The translations under genes were made by a program, and so were the position numbers. The notes beneath the pieces are model-generated. The model saw only the letters and a list, made by a program, of their open reading frames with translations. It had not been told where the DNA came from and ran no database searches. Shown here piece by piece: positions 14,254 to 26,012 of a stretch of 64,000 bases of DNA. Source of the stretch: Mytilus trossulus (lineage: Eukaryota; Mollusca; Bivalvia; Mytilida; Mytilidae); the NCBI RefSeq assembly GCF_036588685.1, contig NC_086378.1, forward strand, positions 29,799,578 through 29,863,577. The letters run 5' to 3'. The stretch's first letter is position 1. Every line of letters begins with the position of its first letter.

Positions 14254-14281
14254 ACCACCCCACCCCACCCCACCCCACCCC
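14254..14281 (+). repeat. (CCCCA)n tract in the FoxF intron
   Basis: Five CCCC blocks separated by single A residues. The minus strand reads GGGGT repeats, which fit a G-quadruplex-forming pattern. Confidence 0.7.
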
Positions 14282-15250
14282 TTGACTTGGTATGTTCCCC
14301 GTCCCGTAAATAGCAGGTTATACGACTTTCGATATATTCTACAGTCGACAAAATTATATTTAAAGGTATTATTTGGGATCATGATAATCGAATGCAGCAA
14401 AGGTGCATTTAACTTGGATCCCCGTTTATCACTTGACCGGGGGAAGAGCGTCAGCTACGAACAGCTAATTTAGTTTTCGGCCATCTCACGGTGGAAGACG
14501 CGAATATGCATTATTGTTTTTCCTCTATTTGCTGTTAAAACCAAATTACATAAAATTATAAATGTGTTAGTTGGCAATGCATGGTTTCAATATTTTTACA
14601 ATGCAGAATTTTCGACGTGGTAAAAAATTGTGTTATTTCAACGGGAAAAAAAATAAAACGTAAATACTTTAGTATGCAATGATGCACGAATGTAAATATT
14701 TCAAATTCTTCAAAAGAAATGTTTCGAGTTTTGAATGCTATTATTTATGTACCAGGAGGTCCTATGTATGTTGCTGCTTTTATAAAGCGGTATTCTAAAG
14801 TTTAAAAAAAAAGCGATTGAAATTAATAATTTTGTAAACAAATTATAATTGGTCAAACAAAATTATTAGGAGTCACATAACCATACTGTATTCTATCTAC
14901 ACCAGGGCCATTTTCAAACAGTCTTCTAATCTTCGGAGTATCACAGCTTCATCGGAGTGTCAAGCTTTCTGTAAAGATATACATGTGACGCTGGTTTTTT
15001 TTATAAACAATGTAAGCTATTTGACATGGGGACAGGATGTGCTGTCGTTGATTGCTCGGCAGTTTTGAATCCCATTGAGTAAACGGTACTCAAAATTAAT
15101 ATCTTGGGAGAGTGGTATATTGTATTATAAACGAATGTTAAACATTTACTTTAAAGAAGTGGATCGAAAATGGTTTAAATCTACTTATATCTGACATGAA
15201 AGCCACTACAGTAAAGTATCCATAGTCTAAACTCTTTCTTTTATTATCAG

Positions 15251-15378
15251 GTATGAGACTACAGAACCCAGTTTATAACCAGTCCACAACATGTGACCGG
15301 AAGCCATATGTCTACTATGGCTCAAATGGAATGTCATCAACACTTCACCCTGCATACTATGAAAAGTGCTCAATGTAA
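15251..15378 (+). CDS. FoxF: FoxF coding exon 2 (C-terminus)
   Basis: This exon is too short to stand out as an ORF. A good acceptor (pyrimidine-rich tract ending ATCAG at 15250) is followed by 128 bases. The G left over from exon 1 plus GT restores a Gly codon, then 41 codons follow to TAA at 15376-15378. The residues include a CDRK motif and a Tyr-rich tail ending EKCSM. Vertebrate FOXF proteins also carry CDRK in their second exon, with a Tyr-rich tail and a short Cys-Met-type end, so the exon is placed by phase and homology. The joined protein is 401 residues, close to the usual FoxF length. The candidate polyadenylation signals AATAAA at 15758 and 15764 lie within or beside a dispersed repeat, so they are weak evidence for the transcript end. 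Confidence 0.88.
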
Positions 15379-15769
15379 CAACCAGATGATATACACTATA
15401 TAGTGACAACTGGCAGCAATCAGAACCGAAAAAGAAAAGTAAAAGACAATTTTCCTGATTTTTTTAAAAGTTGTGTACAGAATTATTATGTTGTAAGATA
15501 TACTGTTGTACTTTGCTATTGTCGACGCACATTGTAATTGTTAGACTACAGATATATAAATTATATATGTTTACTTAATTAGTTTATTACAATAATTGAT
15601 GTGAGTATATAAATATATACGATACATCCATAACCCGAGTTGGTGCATTAAATTCAAACCAATATGTTATCATAACTGCAAAATGATAGATTTCAATAAT
15701 TTAGACCTTATGGTCCGAGAACACAATTAATTCGTAGTGCATTTCTTTTAGAACATAAATAAAAATAAA

Positions 15770-16170
15770 AAAAATCCCACCTGCGCTTTCTCAAAGAAAC
15801 TTTTACAGTGTGTTGTACTACTTTTGGGACAAATTATATCAAATTTATAGAAAACTTCATCGCCTCTAACTGAAAATATGGACAATTTTATGTTTAGGGC
15901 GTCTTGAAATCTTTTGACAGCTTCCGAACTGCTAATTTTCAACCTTTTTCAGCTGGACCAAATCACTACTTTCCTTTAAAATTCTGGACTCAAATTTTTG
16001 TACAGTGTAATTTCATCCCCCTACTTGCAATTTGAGGCATTGAACATGGAGAAATAAATTTGGAAGGGGTATAAAAATTAATGGCAAGTAACCCACTGTC
16101 AACACTAGGGACTATATTTGTAACAACGAAAATCAAGGGACGACAATGGTGGTCTCGGACCTAATATGTT
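15770..16170 (+). repeat. dispersed repeat, inverted partner at 49.7 kb
   Basis: The reverse complement of about 49,700-50,130 matches here (AGCTGGACCAAATCACTACT, TGGCAAGTAACCCACTGTC, AAATTTGGAAGGGGTATAA). It follows FoxF exon 2 and may supply its poly(A) region. Open frames in both copies are not shared consistently, so it is probably non-coding. Confidence 0.55.
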
Positions 16171-17379
16171 AAGAAAAACATGAAAAATGCTGAATGTGCA
16201 ATTATAACCAATGACACCGTTTGTAGGTTAAATTTAAGATATAATAACAATAAGAGGAAGAAGGTCATACAACAATGAGACAGCAACATTAGAACTTGAA
16301 CAAATCCGCAAAAACTAGATTGGGGTCAATATAAAAAAGAAGATGCGCCAAGCTTACATAATAGATTGAATTAAGTAATACACACATGTACAAAAGTATG
16401 TGATACAAGATTTTCGATTTTCGATTTCTCAAAAGCTCATATTCATTAACATTAAAGGTTAAAGTCTGGACAACTACGTAGACTATTGGATTTTAGAACA
16501 TAGATTGTACAATTCCCTAAGAATATATTGAAAGAATAAAGTAAAGATGAAAGACCAACACACTCCGCAGATATTGGTTAAAAAAATCATAATAAGAACA
16601 ACACACTATATATGTGTTTTACTGCTTAAAAACTAAAAATATGGAACTTAAAAACTAAAAATATGGAACACACATACATTGACGGTTCTTATCACCACAG
16701 TGGGAACTTGTAAAAATGTAAACATAATGAAATATGTTGACATTGTTATAAACGATAAGTATTTACTTTTTTGTCATGAATACTTTTTTCATAAGAGACA
16801 AGTGGTTTATGGCGCCCATGTGAGGTTTGATTAGTTGCACGTGGGTCTGCATCTGCCGTCTGGTTGCAAGAAATATTGCATCACGTACTATACGTTACAT
16901 AACTATGCATATGTTCCTCGTCCGAATAAGAACACGTTGACTACAGATTTAAATTGGTTATTTTGATATTGTAGTAATAGTCTACTGTTTATGACCGTTA
17001 TGATTTGCCTAAGAACCATATTCATTATAAAATACGAACTATTTGAGTGTCTTTAAATGACTACTATTTTGTTTGTGTAGATATTTCTTACAACCATCAA
17101 GGATTTTTCTTTCGTGTTTTGTCGGGGCCTTTTATTTACGACTATACGATATGGGTTTTCCTCATTGTTAAAAACTGACCGGTTGTCTATACATCCACCT
17201 CATTCGATCTTTGGTGGCTTGTTGTCTCATTTGCAAGAATACTACGTCTCCTTACCATTATATAAGTGAATTTTTTATACTTATTGGCTTAAATGAAGGG
17301 GATTGGCTTTAACTTAATTTTGCTACATGTATAACAGCTATTGTTAACTACGTGCATTGTAATCTTTGTACAGATATAC

Positions 17380-17680
17380 CAGCCCCAAGTTAGGAACCTG
17401 TAGTTCAGTGGTTGTCGTTTGTTGCTGTGTTACATACGTGTATTTGTTTTTGTGTACTGTTTTGTACATTAAGTAGGCCGTTAGTTTTCTCATTTGTTCT
17501 GTTTTACATTTGTGATATCGTGGACTTGTACATGTATATATAGCTGACTATGCGTTATGGGGCTATGATCATTGTTGAAGGCCGTGCAGTGATCTATAGT
17601 TGTTAATTTCTGTATCGTTTGATCTCATGTAAAGAGTTGTTTCATTGGCAATCGTACCACAGTCTTCTTTTTTATATTGT
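17380..17680 (-). repeat. family B, longer copy, inverted
   Basis: It holds the extended form: GGAACCTGTAGTTCAGTGGT, GTCGTTTGTTGCTGTGTTAC, then GACTATGCGTTATGGGGCTA and CATTGGCAATCGTACCAC. This shows that the short B copies are ends of a longer element. Confidence 0.5.
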
Positions 17681-18549
17681 TCTTTCTATTTAACTCTTTC
17701 TTTTTTGGTACCTTTAGTTTAATTATGTCACTTCCGGTACAACTTGAATTCTTAAATACTTAAAAACTGTGAAGTTTGGTAGTACTGGTTGTATTCTTAA
17801 ATAAAAGCATTTGTTTCAGTATGAAACACATAGAAAGTAAACACATCAACAGGAAGTACACACAATTTGGAATTGCAAGAAATAAATCAGTTTTTTAGAG
17901 ACGTTTACAAGATACAAAATAAAACGACTATTGTAATTTCTAAACTATTGTACTCTTCTCGTGCTAACAGACATATAGTGTGAATAAAAAGTATTTAATC
18001 AAGAATATGGGAAATTAAAAAGCACTTGAACCAATTTATATAATTCCCATCCATCTATCAGCTACTGTGAAGTGAAGTAATTATACTAGACCACCCTGAA
18101 CCGTAGGTGTTTTAATATGAAGTGATATCAGCTTGACTATCAAAATATGAAGCTACTGAATCTGTTCTGTATCAGAGGTACTACCTTATGTTTCGATCTA
18201 TATCAACCCTTGTCAACTGTAGAGCTGATAAAATGTTTCTTCCGATACGATAATCCGATTAGGCTGTCAACGCTCAACTTTAAGAAGGTCTTGAAAATGT
18301 GCTCTTGCGTCTTTTTGTCTGCGTGAACCAATTCATCTTCTAAAGTGGATGATTCGTACAGAAGTTATGAAAAAAAAATGTGTGTATTTACATTTTTATG
18401 AATATGAGACAGCAGAAGGTTAACATCATAGTCTTAGTATAATATATTGTTTACAACGACTTTGTCAATTTCATGTTTAATCTCACACTTTTAAAATTAA
18501 TCACAAATTCTGACATCACATTCAGAACAATTTTGTATGTCCATTTATG

Positions 18550-18805
18550 TTTCCGGTCTGTGACTCTGTTCGTTCGTCCGTCTGTCCCGCTTCGGGGTAA
18601 AATTTAAGGTCAAGGTAGTTTTTGATGAATTTGAAGTCTAATCAACTTGAAACTTCGTATACCTGTTCCCTATTATATGATCTTTCTAATTCAGTTCAAT
18701 GCCAAATTAGAGTTTTGGTCCCAATTTCAATGTCCACCATCTTCGCTAGCCGAGGGAAGTGGATCATAACCCTTGGATAGCGAAGATGACGGTCCACTGA
18801 CTATC
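18550..18805 (+). repeat. dispersed repeat with terminal hairpin
   Basis: Starts GTCCGTCTGTCCCGCTTCGG, contains AATGCCAAATTAGAGTTTTG, and ends in the pair CCATCTTCGCTAGCC / GGATAGCGAAGATGACGG. It is the family type seen repeatedly in mussel DNA (from memory). No ORF. Confidence 0.35.
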
Positions 18806-19027
18806 TAAAATGATAGAGACAGCGGGACATATGTGTACTTTGGACACATTCTACTTCGAAATAAAATTTTGCTGCGTGCACCAGAATATGCTTGTACAGG
18901 TTGGAGCATTGGAGTTCATCAAGTAAATCGCTCGATTCAAAAACTGTTCATGATTTTCAATTTTTAAATATGTGCTGCTTTAATATTGCCTGTTGGATTA
19001 TTATGTATATATAATAGTATACATTTT

Positions 19028-19240
19028 GCAAGATGCGGTATGATTGCAAAGTGAGACAACTCTCAATCAAAGATCAAATGAAGTATAAGTAAGCAACTGC
19101 AATAGTTCACCGTACACCCGTCAACAATGAACATAAACCATAGCACATAACAAGCTATAAAAAGGCCATACAATGACAAATGAAAAACTGTTACAATTCA
19201 AGTGAAAAAAACAGCGAGTTAAATTATATTCAAAACAATA
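19028..19240 (+). repeat. family B copy
   Basis: AGATGCGGTATGATTGCAAA, GAGACAACTCTCAATCAAAG and CAACAATGAACATAAACCAT match the family. Confidence 0.5.
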
Positions 19241-19582
19241 GACAAAACATCTGATAAATAGCATCATACGACAGCCACTGAATTAAATGCTCCTGGTATT
19301 GAGAAAGTTTATTTTTCTTTTGGTAATAATTTTAGTAGCCACTTATTTTGTTTACAGAGCATGTATGCTTCCTCTTCGATATTTTCTAACTAATACAGTA
19401 TCTATTTTTTTCATCAAATATATATATATATATTTCTAATTTATCATTTTTATAACAACAACGGTTAGAAAACCTATTATCGAACCTTCTATGCAAAAGA
19501 ATGAACAAGTTAAAAAAAATGGTATTCCGAAATATTTATTAAACGGTAAAACATTGTTTATCAATTAACGTCGTCAATATGG

Positions 19583-19746
19583 CAGTGGCGGATCCAGAGG
19601 TGGGGTTCCGGGGGTGCGCACCCCCCTTTATTTTTGCCGATCAATGCATTTGTATCGGGACATATGTGTTGCACCCCCCCCCCCCCCCCCTTTGCCCTGG
19701 GTTAGCACCCCCCCCCCCCCTTTCGAAAATTCCTGCATCCGCCCCT
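19583..19746 (+). mobile_element. hAT-like MITE with long C-runs
   Basis: Ends are CAGTGGCGGATCCAG and CATCCGCCCCTG, flanked by AATATG on both sides (a likely target duplication). The interior holds two long poly-C tracts (about 19,673-19,690 and 19,708-19,721). The open frames over it on both strands are artefacts of these runs. Confidence 0.5.
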
Positions 19747-20404
19747 GTAATATGACAATAATTAAAGTAAATGTTTCCACGATATATATGTATTTCAAAA
19801 AAGAAGCGGAAAAATTGATATTCAAACTTATGATATATCGATGACAAACTGACAATGCGCATGACAACAAACCAAAAACGTATATATGACAAACAACCGT
19901 ATGCAATACACAACACATCGAACTAATAACTTATCAAGAACCACACAAAAAACCGGGGGTGCCATGATCTCTAGCTTCTAATTGAACAATTGATAACTTG
20001 TTTATCTAGTAAACGTGTAGAATGTAAATCTGCCGACATTTTTTAATCTGGCAATAAATTGAATTATTTGTCGAGCCAAATTAACGCAATCGCAAGGAAC
20101 TTAACGTGTAAATTATATGGCAAGGGCTATGCTGAAAATGTTTAGATTGAAAATAATATAAAAATTATTGACATGTGCATCTCGTAACAGAATCGTTCAA
20201 TATTGTTTTCTTTTGTCGAAAGGAAAATATTACGGGGAACGTTAAACGTCTCATTTTCTAACTGTGCATTTTTCCTGTTACCCATATTGTAAAAGGTAAA
20301 CAATGTTGAAGTTCTTATGTTATGATGCCAATCTGTGTAGTGTAACGTAGATTAAATCACACAAACTGTGCAAATTAAACGGACAAGCCAACAAAACCAG
20401 TATA

Positions 20405-20660
20405 AATAGTAAAATAACAAAAATACCGACCTCCGAGGAAACGCAAAGTCCTTCACTAGCAAATGGCAAAAACAAAAGTACAAACGCATCAAACAAATGG
20501 ATAACTTAATAAAATGACAGTCGCATTTAATTCCTTTATATTGACAGCAAAAGTATGATCAAACAAACAGGCATAACAGGTATAAATTTGAAAAGTGGGG
20601 TACAGTAGTCAACATTTTGTTATAATCCTAATCCATATAAAAAGAATAATATTTCAACAA
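20405..20660 (+). repeat. family A copy
   Basis: ACCTCCGAGGAAACGCAAAG, CAAACGCATCAAACAAATGG and GGGGTACAGTAGTCAACATT match family A, with the central segment deleted. Confidence 0.45.
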
Positions 20661-20839
20661 AGAAAAACCAAAAGTCATATAGACAAAGCCCATGATCAAA
20701 ACAGCACAACATAATAACGGGATTACGTAAGCCCATTTCGGACCTTCCTAAAATATAACGGGATGTACAAGTACCGAGACACGTCAAAAGGTCATCACCA
20801 CAAAATAGACTGAGCAATCATTGTAATAATGTACAGAGA

Positions 20840-21417
20840 CAAATAAAAGAATAAAACACATTATAAACACTGTCAAAATGCCTAGAACCTATAGACATTC
20901 GTGTATTATTTGTGAAGTTGAAACGGAAAATTTGATTAACAAGGTCTTGGTACCTTCCGATGACCTTTTTTAGAAAAAGAACGAAACGTTGTTTGACATA
21001 CCCAAGACACGGGTGATGTTGTAAAAAGTCTGAGGAAGCATTTGGATACCGAATGAGTTGGAAAATGTACATTCAATATCCAGGTGAAGTTGGTGTATTG
21101 CTTCTTAGGTGAAGGAAATTGATAATTTCAAAATTAAAATCGTCTCGTTTCTTTGTGTAACATGTTTTTGTTGTTCCCTATTAACAACAAATGCCGTATG
21201 ATATCCCAAAGTAATAAATATATACCGTATGCTACCATTTTTTATGTTGAATAGCATTGTGGATTATTTCTCTCAATCGAGTTTCCAATTTCACATGGGG
21301 AATGGTGACATACTGGGTTGAATAATTTAAAGTGTTGATAGAACTAATTTCAGAAAAAGATCGAGTGTTTAAGAATCCACATATGGTTAATACCACTAGG
21401 CGAGTAAACAGTTTCAC
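20840..21417 (-). pseudogene. Penelope-like reverse transcriptase remnant
   Basis: Read on the minus strand, 21417-21232 gives an RT segment with TIPHVKLETRLREIIHNA. After an internal deletion, 21200-20840 gives KRDDFNFEIINF, SNTPTSPGY, FQLIRYPNASSDF and IGRYQDLVNQ. These blocks match, in order, the RT core and C-terminal region of the Penelope-like elements common in bivalves (recognised from memory). Frameshifts and stops break it throughout. Confidence 0.55.
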
Positions 21418-21499
21418 GGTATTTCTGAAGACCCTCTTTCAGATGATGTTCTTTCACTAAATAATTAAAAATTTGGTGACTATGTCGAAGGCATCTGTC

Positions 21500-22260
21500 G
21501 CATCGAACTAGAGATAAAGGACACAACAGATACAGTTAAGTTGGCCTCATATCTTGACTTACATCTAGAAATTAACAATGAGGGTCGGTTGAAAACAAAA
21601 CTTTCCGACAAAAGAGATGATTTCAGCTTTCTGATTGCGAACTCTTAATTTCTACGTACATGTAGCAACATTCCAGCAGCACCTGCATACGGGGTATATA
21701 TCACCCAATTAATACGATATTCCCGTGCTTGCTATATATATATCATGATTTTTCTTGATAGAGGATTGCTGCTCACAAGGAAGCTATTAACCCAGAAGTT
21801 CTAAATGGTGAAGGTGAAATCATCCCTTCGTAAATTTTACGGACGCCATCACGAGTTGGTTGACCGTTATGGTTTAACCGTTCCAAAAATGATATCGGAT
21901 ATGTTCCTTACGTTTTAACTACAATCCCCCTCCCTTTCATGAATGTGAGATACCGAATCAGACTATTTACCGTATTTGTTATAACATGAGCAACACGACG
22001 GGTGCCACATGTGGAGCATGATCTGCTTACCCTTCCGGAGCACCTGATATCACCTCTACTTTTTGGTGGGGTTCATGTTGCTTATTCTTTAGATTTCAAT
22101 GTGTCATGTGTACTATTGTTTTTCTGTTTTTCTTTTCATTTTTAGCCATGGCGTTGTCAGTTTATTTTCGATTTATGAGTTTGACTTTCCCTCTTGTATT
22201 TTTCATCCCTCTTTCACTGCAGACATTATCTTTGATAATCTAATAGACAATTCCTTTGTC
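21500..22260 (+). pseudogene. Penelope-like reverse transcriptase remnant and element 3' tail
   Basis: The plus-strand reading gives IEIKDTTDTVKLASYLDLHL, then KLSDKRDDFSF, CSNIPAAPAYGVYITQLIRY, FLDRGLLLTRKLL and SLRKFYGRHHELVDRYG, with several stops and frameshifts. It is the C-terminal part of the same RT type, lying head to head with the minus-strand remnant to its left. The non-coding tail (CACGACGGGTGCCACATGTG, CTTACCCTTCCGGAGC, CCATGGCGTTGTCAGTTTAT) continues to about 22,215 and recurs elsewhere in the window. Confidence 0.6.
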
Positions 22261-22364
22261 GAACATGCAGGTTAGCCAATGTTATACACGGTAAGTCCTC
22301 CGATTTTGTTTTCAATGTAATGTCCATTAAAGCCACGAAGGACTTATAATTCGCCAAAATCTAA

Positions 22365-22405
22365 AGATGATAGACAAATCACGCGTCTGGCGTATCAAAT
22401 ATTTT
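22365..22405 (+). repeat. hammerhead-repeat relic
   Basis: A short stretch keeps GATGA, TAGAC and the stem III/cleavage segment ACGCGTCTGGCGTAT, with a deletion through stem II. It follows a Penelope-like element tail. Predicted inactive. Confidence 0.35.
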
Positions 22406-22528
22406 TAATAACTATCAGCTTGTCGTTAAATTTTATTGTATTGTTGATTTATGTGTTTCTCTGTCCTGTATGTTCTTCCATTTATTTGTATTGTAGTCCT
22501 GCCATTTAGTGTTGTCATTATTATGTTT

Positions 22529-23266
22529 AATAAAGGCAACAGTAGTATACCGCTGTTCAAAACTCATAAATCCATGGACAAAAAACAAAATCGGGGTAAC
22601 AAACTAAAACCGAGGGAAATGCATTAAATATAAGAGGAGAACAACGACATAACACCGAAACGTAACACACACAGAAGCGGACCAAGCATCAGACAAAACA
22701 CCACGAGAATAACAAATATAACATGAAAACCAAATACATGAATTTGGGATAGACAAGTACCGTGCCACGTCTTATCTCAATATCTCAAAAATAAGAGAAA
22801 ACACAAACGAATCAACGTTAAAATGCAACACACACATAAACGAACAATAATATAACAATGGCCATCTTCCTGACTTGGTACAGGACACTTTTAAATGGGA
22901 ATAAAAGTGGTGGGTTGAACCTGGTTTTGTGGCATGCCAAACCTCGCACTTTAATGGCAAAGTTAAATATAACATTGAGATGACAACATAATATTACAGG
23001 ACTACAATATTACTATACTACAGCATTAACATCGCATCAAAACCAGGTTCAACCCACCATTTTTGCCTAAAATGTCCTGTACCAAGTCAGAAAAATTGCC
23101 TTTGTTATATTATAGTTAGTTTCTGTATGTGTTGCATTTTAGTGTTTCTGTTGTGTCGTTGTTCTTCTCTAATATTTGATGTGTTTCCCTCAGGTTTATT
23201 TTGTAACCCGCAATCGATTTATGAATTTAGAACAGCGGTATACTACTGTTGCCTTTATTTGTATGT
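22529..23266. mobile_element. large foldback element
   Basis: The left end AATAAAGGCAACAGTAGTAT plus ACCGCTGTTCAAAACTCATA recurs inverted at the right end (to 23,266). Inverted similarity extends into the centre (TCCTGACTTGGTACAGGACA on the left, TGTCCTGTACCAAGTCAGAA on the right). Partial relatives lie at about 31,022-31,160, 32,738-33,060 and 29,030-29,240. It encodes nothing I recognise. Confidence 0.6.
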
Positions 23267-23721
23267 GCGATTACTTAATTGCTAATTTAATTCTTATTCT
23301 TTTATAAGACAATCGTAGTGGCACGATTTACATACAAGGACGATAATATTTGGAGCTTTGTCCGGTGGTTCTTGTTGATTTAGACCATTTAGTTTATTTT
23401 TTATTCGTTAAGGCTCGGCGGAGCTTCGTTCGCCACTGACAAGAGCTATGAAAATCAAAATATTACGAAGACATACTGAATATTTTACTTAGAAAAAAAA
23501 CTTTAGGATGGAACCCTCTTGCAAAAGGATTTTCATATCCATGATAATCAATAGGTGCACTGACACAGGAGCCGAGGGAGGGCAAGAATATATATGGAAG
23601 TCTATATTTTCCTAGTTTAATTAAATTTGACAGTGATTAAAAATTAAATGTTCTTCTTTTTGGAAGAGAGAAAGAAAATAATGAATATTCCATAGTTGTC
23701 AAAGCTACATTGCTTATAATT

Positions 23722-23915
23722 CTAGACACTAAACGCGTGTTTCGTCTACAAAAGACTCATGATATAAAAAATAGTAAGGTACGAAACAAGTATGAAGTTG
23801 AAGAACATTGAGGACTCAAAATTTCCCAAACTTTGTGCCAAATACGGCTAAGGTTATCTATATGCATGGGTATAAGAAAATCCCTAGTATTTCGAATAAT
23901 TCATAACTCTGCAAA
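23722..23915 (-). repeat. decayed retrozyme-like copy, minus strand
   Basis: The reverse complement shows stem II (GTCT/AGAC, loop TTTGT) and GAAAC, but the CTGATGA box reads ATCATGA and stem III is altered. The downstream body (CATAGATTACC-like and AATGCTCTTCAACTT-like blocks) confirms the family. Confidence 0.45.
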
Positions 23916-24050
23916 CAGTAAATATATAAAAATGATCATATTCAATGCCAACACAGAAGTGCTGACTTCTGGGATTGTGATACTCTCGGGGAAGAAATAT
24001 CGACCAGCAGTGTCATCGACCCAGTAAAATAGTAACCAAAGGTACCATTG

Positions 24051-24176
24051 CAGTGGCGGATCCAGCCAATTTTAAAAAAAAAGAGGGGGGGGCAACCCAG
24101 GACAAAGTGGGGGTTCCAACTATATGTCCCCATTCAAATGCATTGATCGGCCCCCTCTGGATCTGCCAATGACCAG
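24051..24176 (+). mobile_element. hAT-like MITE copy
   Basis: CAGTGGCGGATCCAG at the left, and CTGGATCTGCCAATGACCAG at the right as its imperfect inverse. The interior holds a G-run and CAACCCAGGACAAAG. Same family as 19,583. Confidence 0.45.
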
Positions 24177-24578
24177 GCTTATAATTGCAAGTCTTAGATG
24201 CTAGTTGGCATTGTGTACAAATTAAAAACAGGTATCATTTGAAAGAAACTACAATGCTATATGATTATGTTTCACTAATATATTTTTGACGAATTATACT
24301 TTTAAGAACGTGGCAAATTTATTGATTACTTCTCAATATACAGGAAAGTTTACTGAACTTCAATGTGTGAGTAGTTTATTTTCCTCCTATAACGTATTAA
24401 GGTCAATTCATGCTAAAACTGTCAAGACACAGATTTAATCTTTTTTCATATTGGAAATTAAAAAAAGACGATGTGGTGAAAGGGCCAGTGTCAGGTGACT
24501 TGAACTTACAAAAATAAAATAATATATCAAACGACCTTTCCATCACTAGGTAATCATTGGTAGTCAGATTGTTTGTGT

Positions 24579-24735
24579 CATGACGTCATGGTCCAAAAGT
24601 ACCTGTCACTGCGAGTAGTGCGATTAGATCAGTATCAATGTATAAAAACTACTAAGAAAACATCTACTCTTTACTATTCATGTACACTTTTCATCGTGCA
24701 CGTCAACGAAGAAACTTATCTATAAATCCGCGAAG
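24579..24735 (+). promoter_or_regulatory. candidate promoter with CRE and TATA box
   Basis: The palindrome CATGACGTCATG at 24579-24590 contains a perfect CRE (TGACGTCA). TATAAAA follows at 24641-24647, and a possible first exon ends at a donor-like GAAG|GTAAAA at 24735/24736. An ATG at 24680 opens a short frame MYTFHRARQRRNLSINPR up to that donor. No downstream exon could be linked, so this may be a promoter of an unseen or non-coding transcript, or coincidence. Confidence 0.3.
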
Positions 24736-25159
24736 GTAAAAACATTGAACTAGAATATTCATTCAATTGCTGATTTTTTTCCCACAGAAGAGAAAGCTCA
24801 TATACGTAGCAGGCGACCTATAAGTACTCGTCGAAAAGATATTATGATTTTAAAAAATATATTAAAATATTTTTGAAAACAAGCGAGAAAAAAAAACATT
24901 TTCCTATATGAAATAGGTATAAAAAAAAAAAGCTTTTCAAAATAGAAACAAAAATGTTGATTGTAAACTACCTTTCGATTCTCTAAATGGTAAAAGATCC
25001 TTTGCATGTACACACGGTTGATTCTATGGTTTAATGAGGTGTATTTGTTATATAAAGAGGTCTATTAAAATTAAAGTATTTGAATTTTGTGAACGTTACT
25101 GTCATTTTAAAACTGTTTATATCCCTTTTGGTTGTTGCAGTTAAATTTATAAAAAAAGT

Positions 25160-25320
25160 TTATTCTTTAGTTTTCTATGTTGTGTCATGTGTACTGTTGT
25201 TTTTCTGTTTGTCTTTTTCATTTTTAGCCATGGCGTTGTCAGTTTGTTTTAGATTTATGAGTTTGACTATCCCTTTTGTATCTTTCGTCCCTTTTAAAGG
25301 AACAACTATCGTTTGAGGTT
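25160..25320 (+). repeat. Penelope-like element 3' tail fragment
   Basis: It shares TGTGTCATGTGTACT, CCATGGCGTTGTCAGTTTGT and TATGAGTTTGACTATCCC with the tail at 22,090-22,215. The open frame across it is part of the tail, not a gene. Confidence 0.5.
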
Positions 25321-25559
25321 CTACATTATTAACATATTTAATTTCTACTTTTTTAAAACTGCTTACCGATCTTGTGCACCTTAGTCTATCCCATATTTTA
25401 GTTTGGATATATATGTAGCGAAATCTTTTGTTTTTCTGTGTTGAGATTTCCTGACTGCTTTGAGATCAGATTTCATCGACGGAGCATATCATTTTTCTTT
25501 TGATGACAGCGTGGTTTGTTTTTCTTTAAATGCATGCATTCATTGTCCCTTGAATTTTT

Positions 25560-25765
25560 AAACCAAGAGCATTATGGATTATTTCTTTCAGACGATATTT
25601 CAATTTCACATGGGGGATGGTGGTTAACCGGGTTGAAAAATCAAGTTTTGATAGAACTAATTTTAGAAAGAGATCGAGATTTTTAAAAATTAAAATCTAG
25701 AAGTTTATAAGAATCCACATATGGTTAATACCACTACGCGAGTAAACAGTTTCAGGGCATTTCGG
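25560..25765 (-). pseudogene. Penelope-like RT core fragment
   Basis: The minus strand reads LSKLDFSTRLTTIPHVKLKY followed by RLKEIIHNAL, matching the RT segment seen at 21,232-21,417. No longer frame survives. Confidence 0.5.
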
Positions 25766-26012
25766 ACGATCCTTTTTCACAGCGGACATATATAACTTGG
25801 CCAATATCATGGACAATTATTATTCGAAGCGTAGGTATCCAATACAAACAAAGTAAGTCCTCCGATTTGTTGTTCGATGTTATGTTCATTGAAGTCATGA
25901 AGGACTTGTGATTCGCAAAAATCTTTTTCTTGTCAAATGAAATGTCTTTGTATGTTTGATAATCTGAGTGCTCATATATTCCTTATTCTTTTACAAGACA
26001 TTCGTAGTTTTG

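Larger units (their letters stand above)
6541..15250 (+). other. FoxF intron 1 (8.7 kb)
   Basis: Single phase-1 intron between the two FoxF coding exons. It holds several dispersed repeats (at 7,996, 8,560-8,850, 10,625, 11,718 and 12,405), TA microsatellites near 7,688 and 8,356, an A-run at about 11,067-11,090, and a (CCCCA)n tract at 14,254. I see no other coding exon on either strand. The large intron could hold FoxF enhancers, but no element can be assigned from sequence alone. Confidence 0.85.

Noticed and set aside
15227-15409. 60-residue minus-strand ORF over FoxF exon 2
   Set aside because: It is the shadow of the plus-strand exon, which has correct splice phase and a FoxF-type C-terminus.
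19614-19918. Overlapping ORFs rich in Pro or Gly
   Set aside because: They are translations of poly-C/poly-G runs in a MITE.
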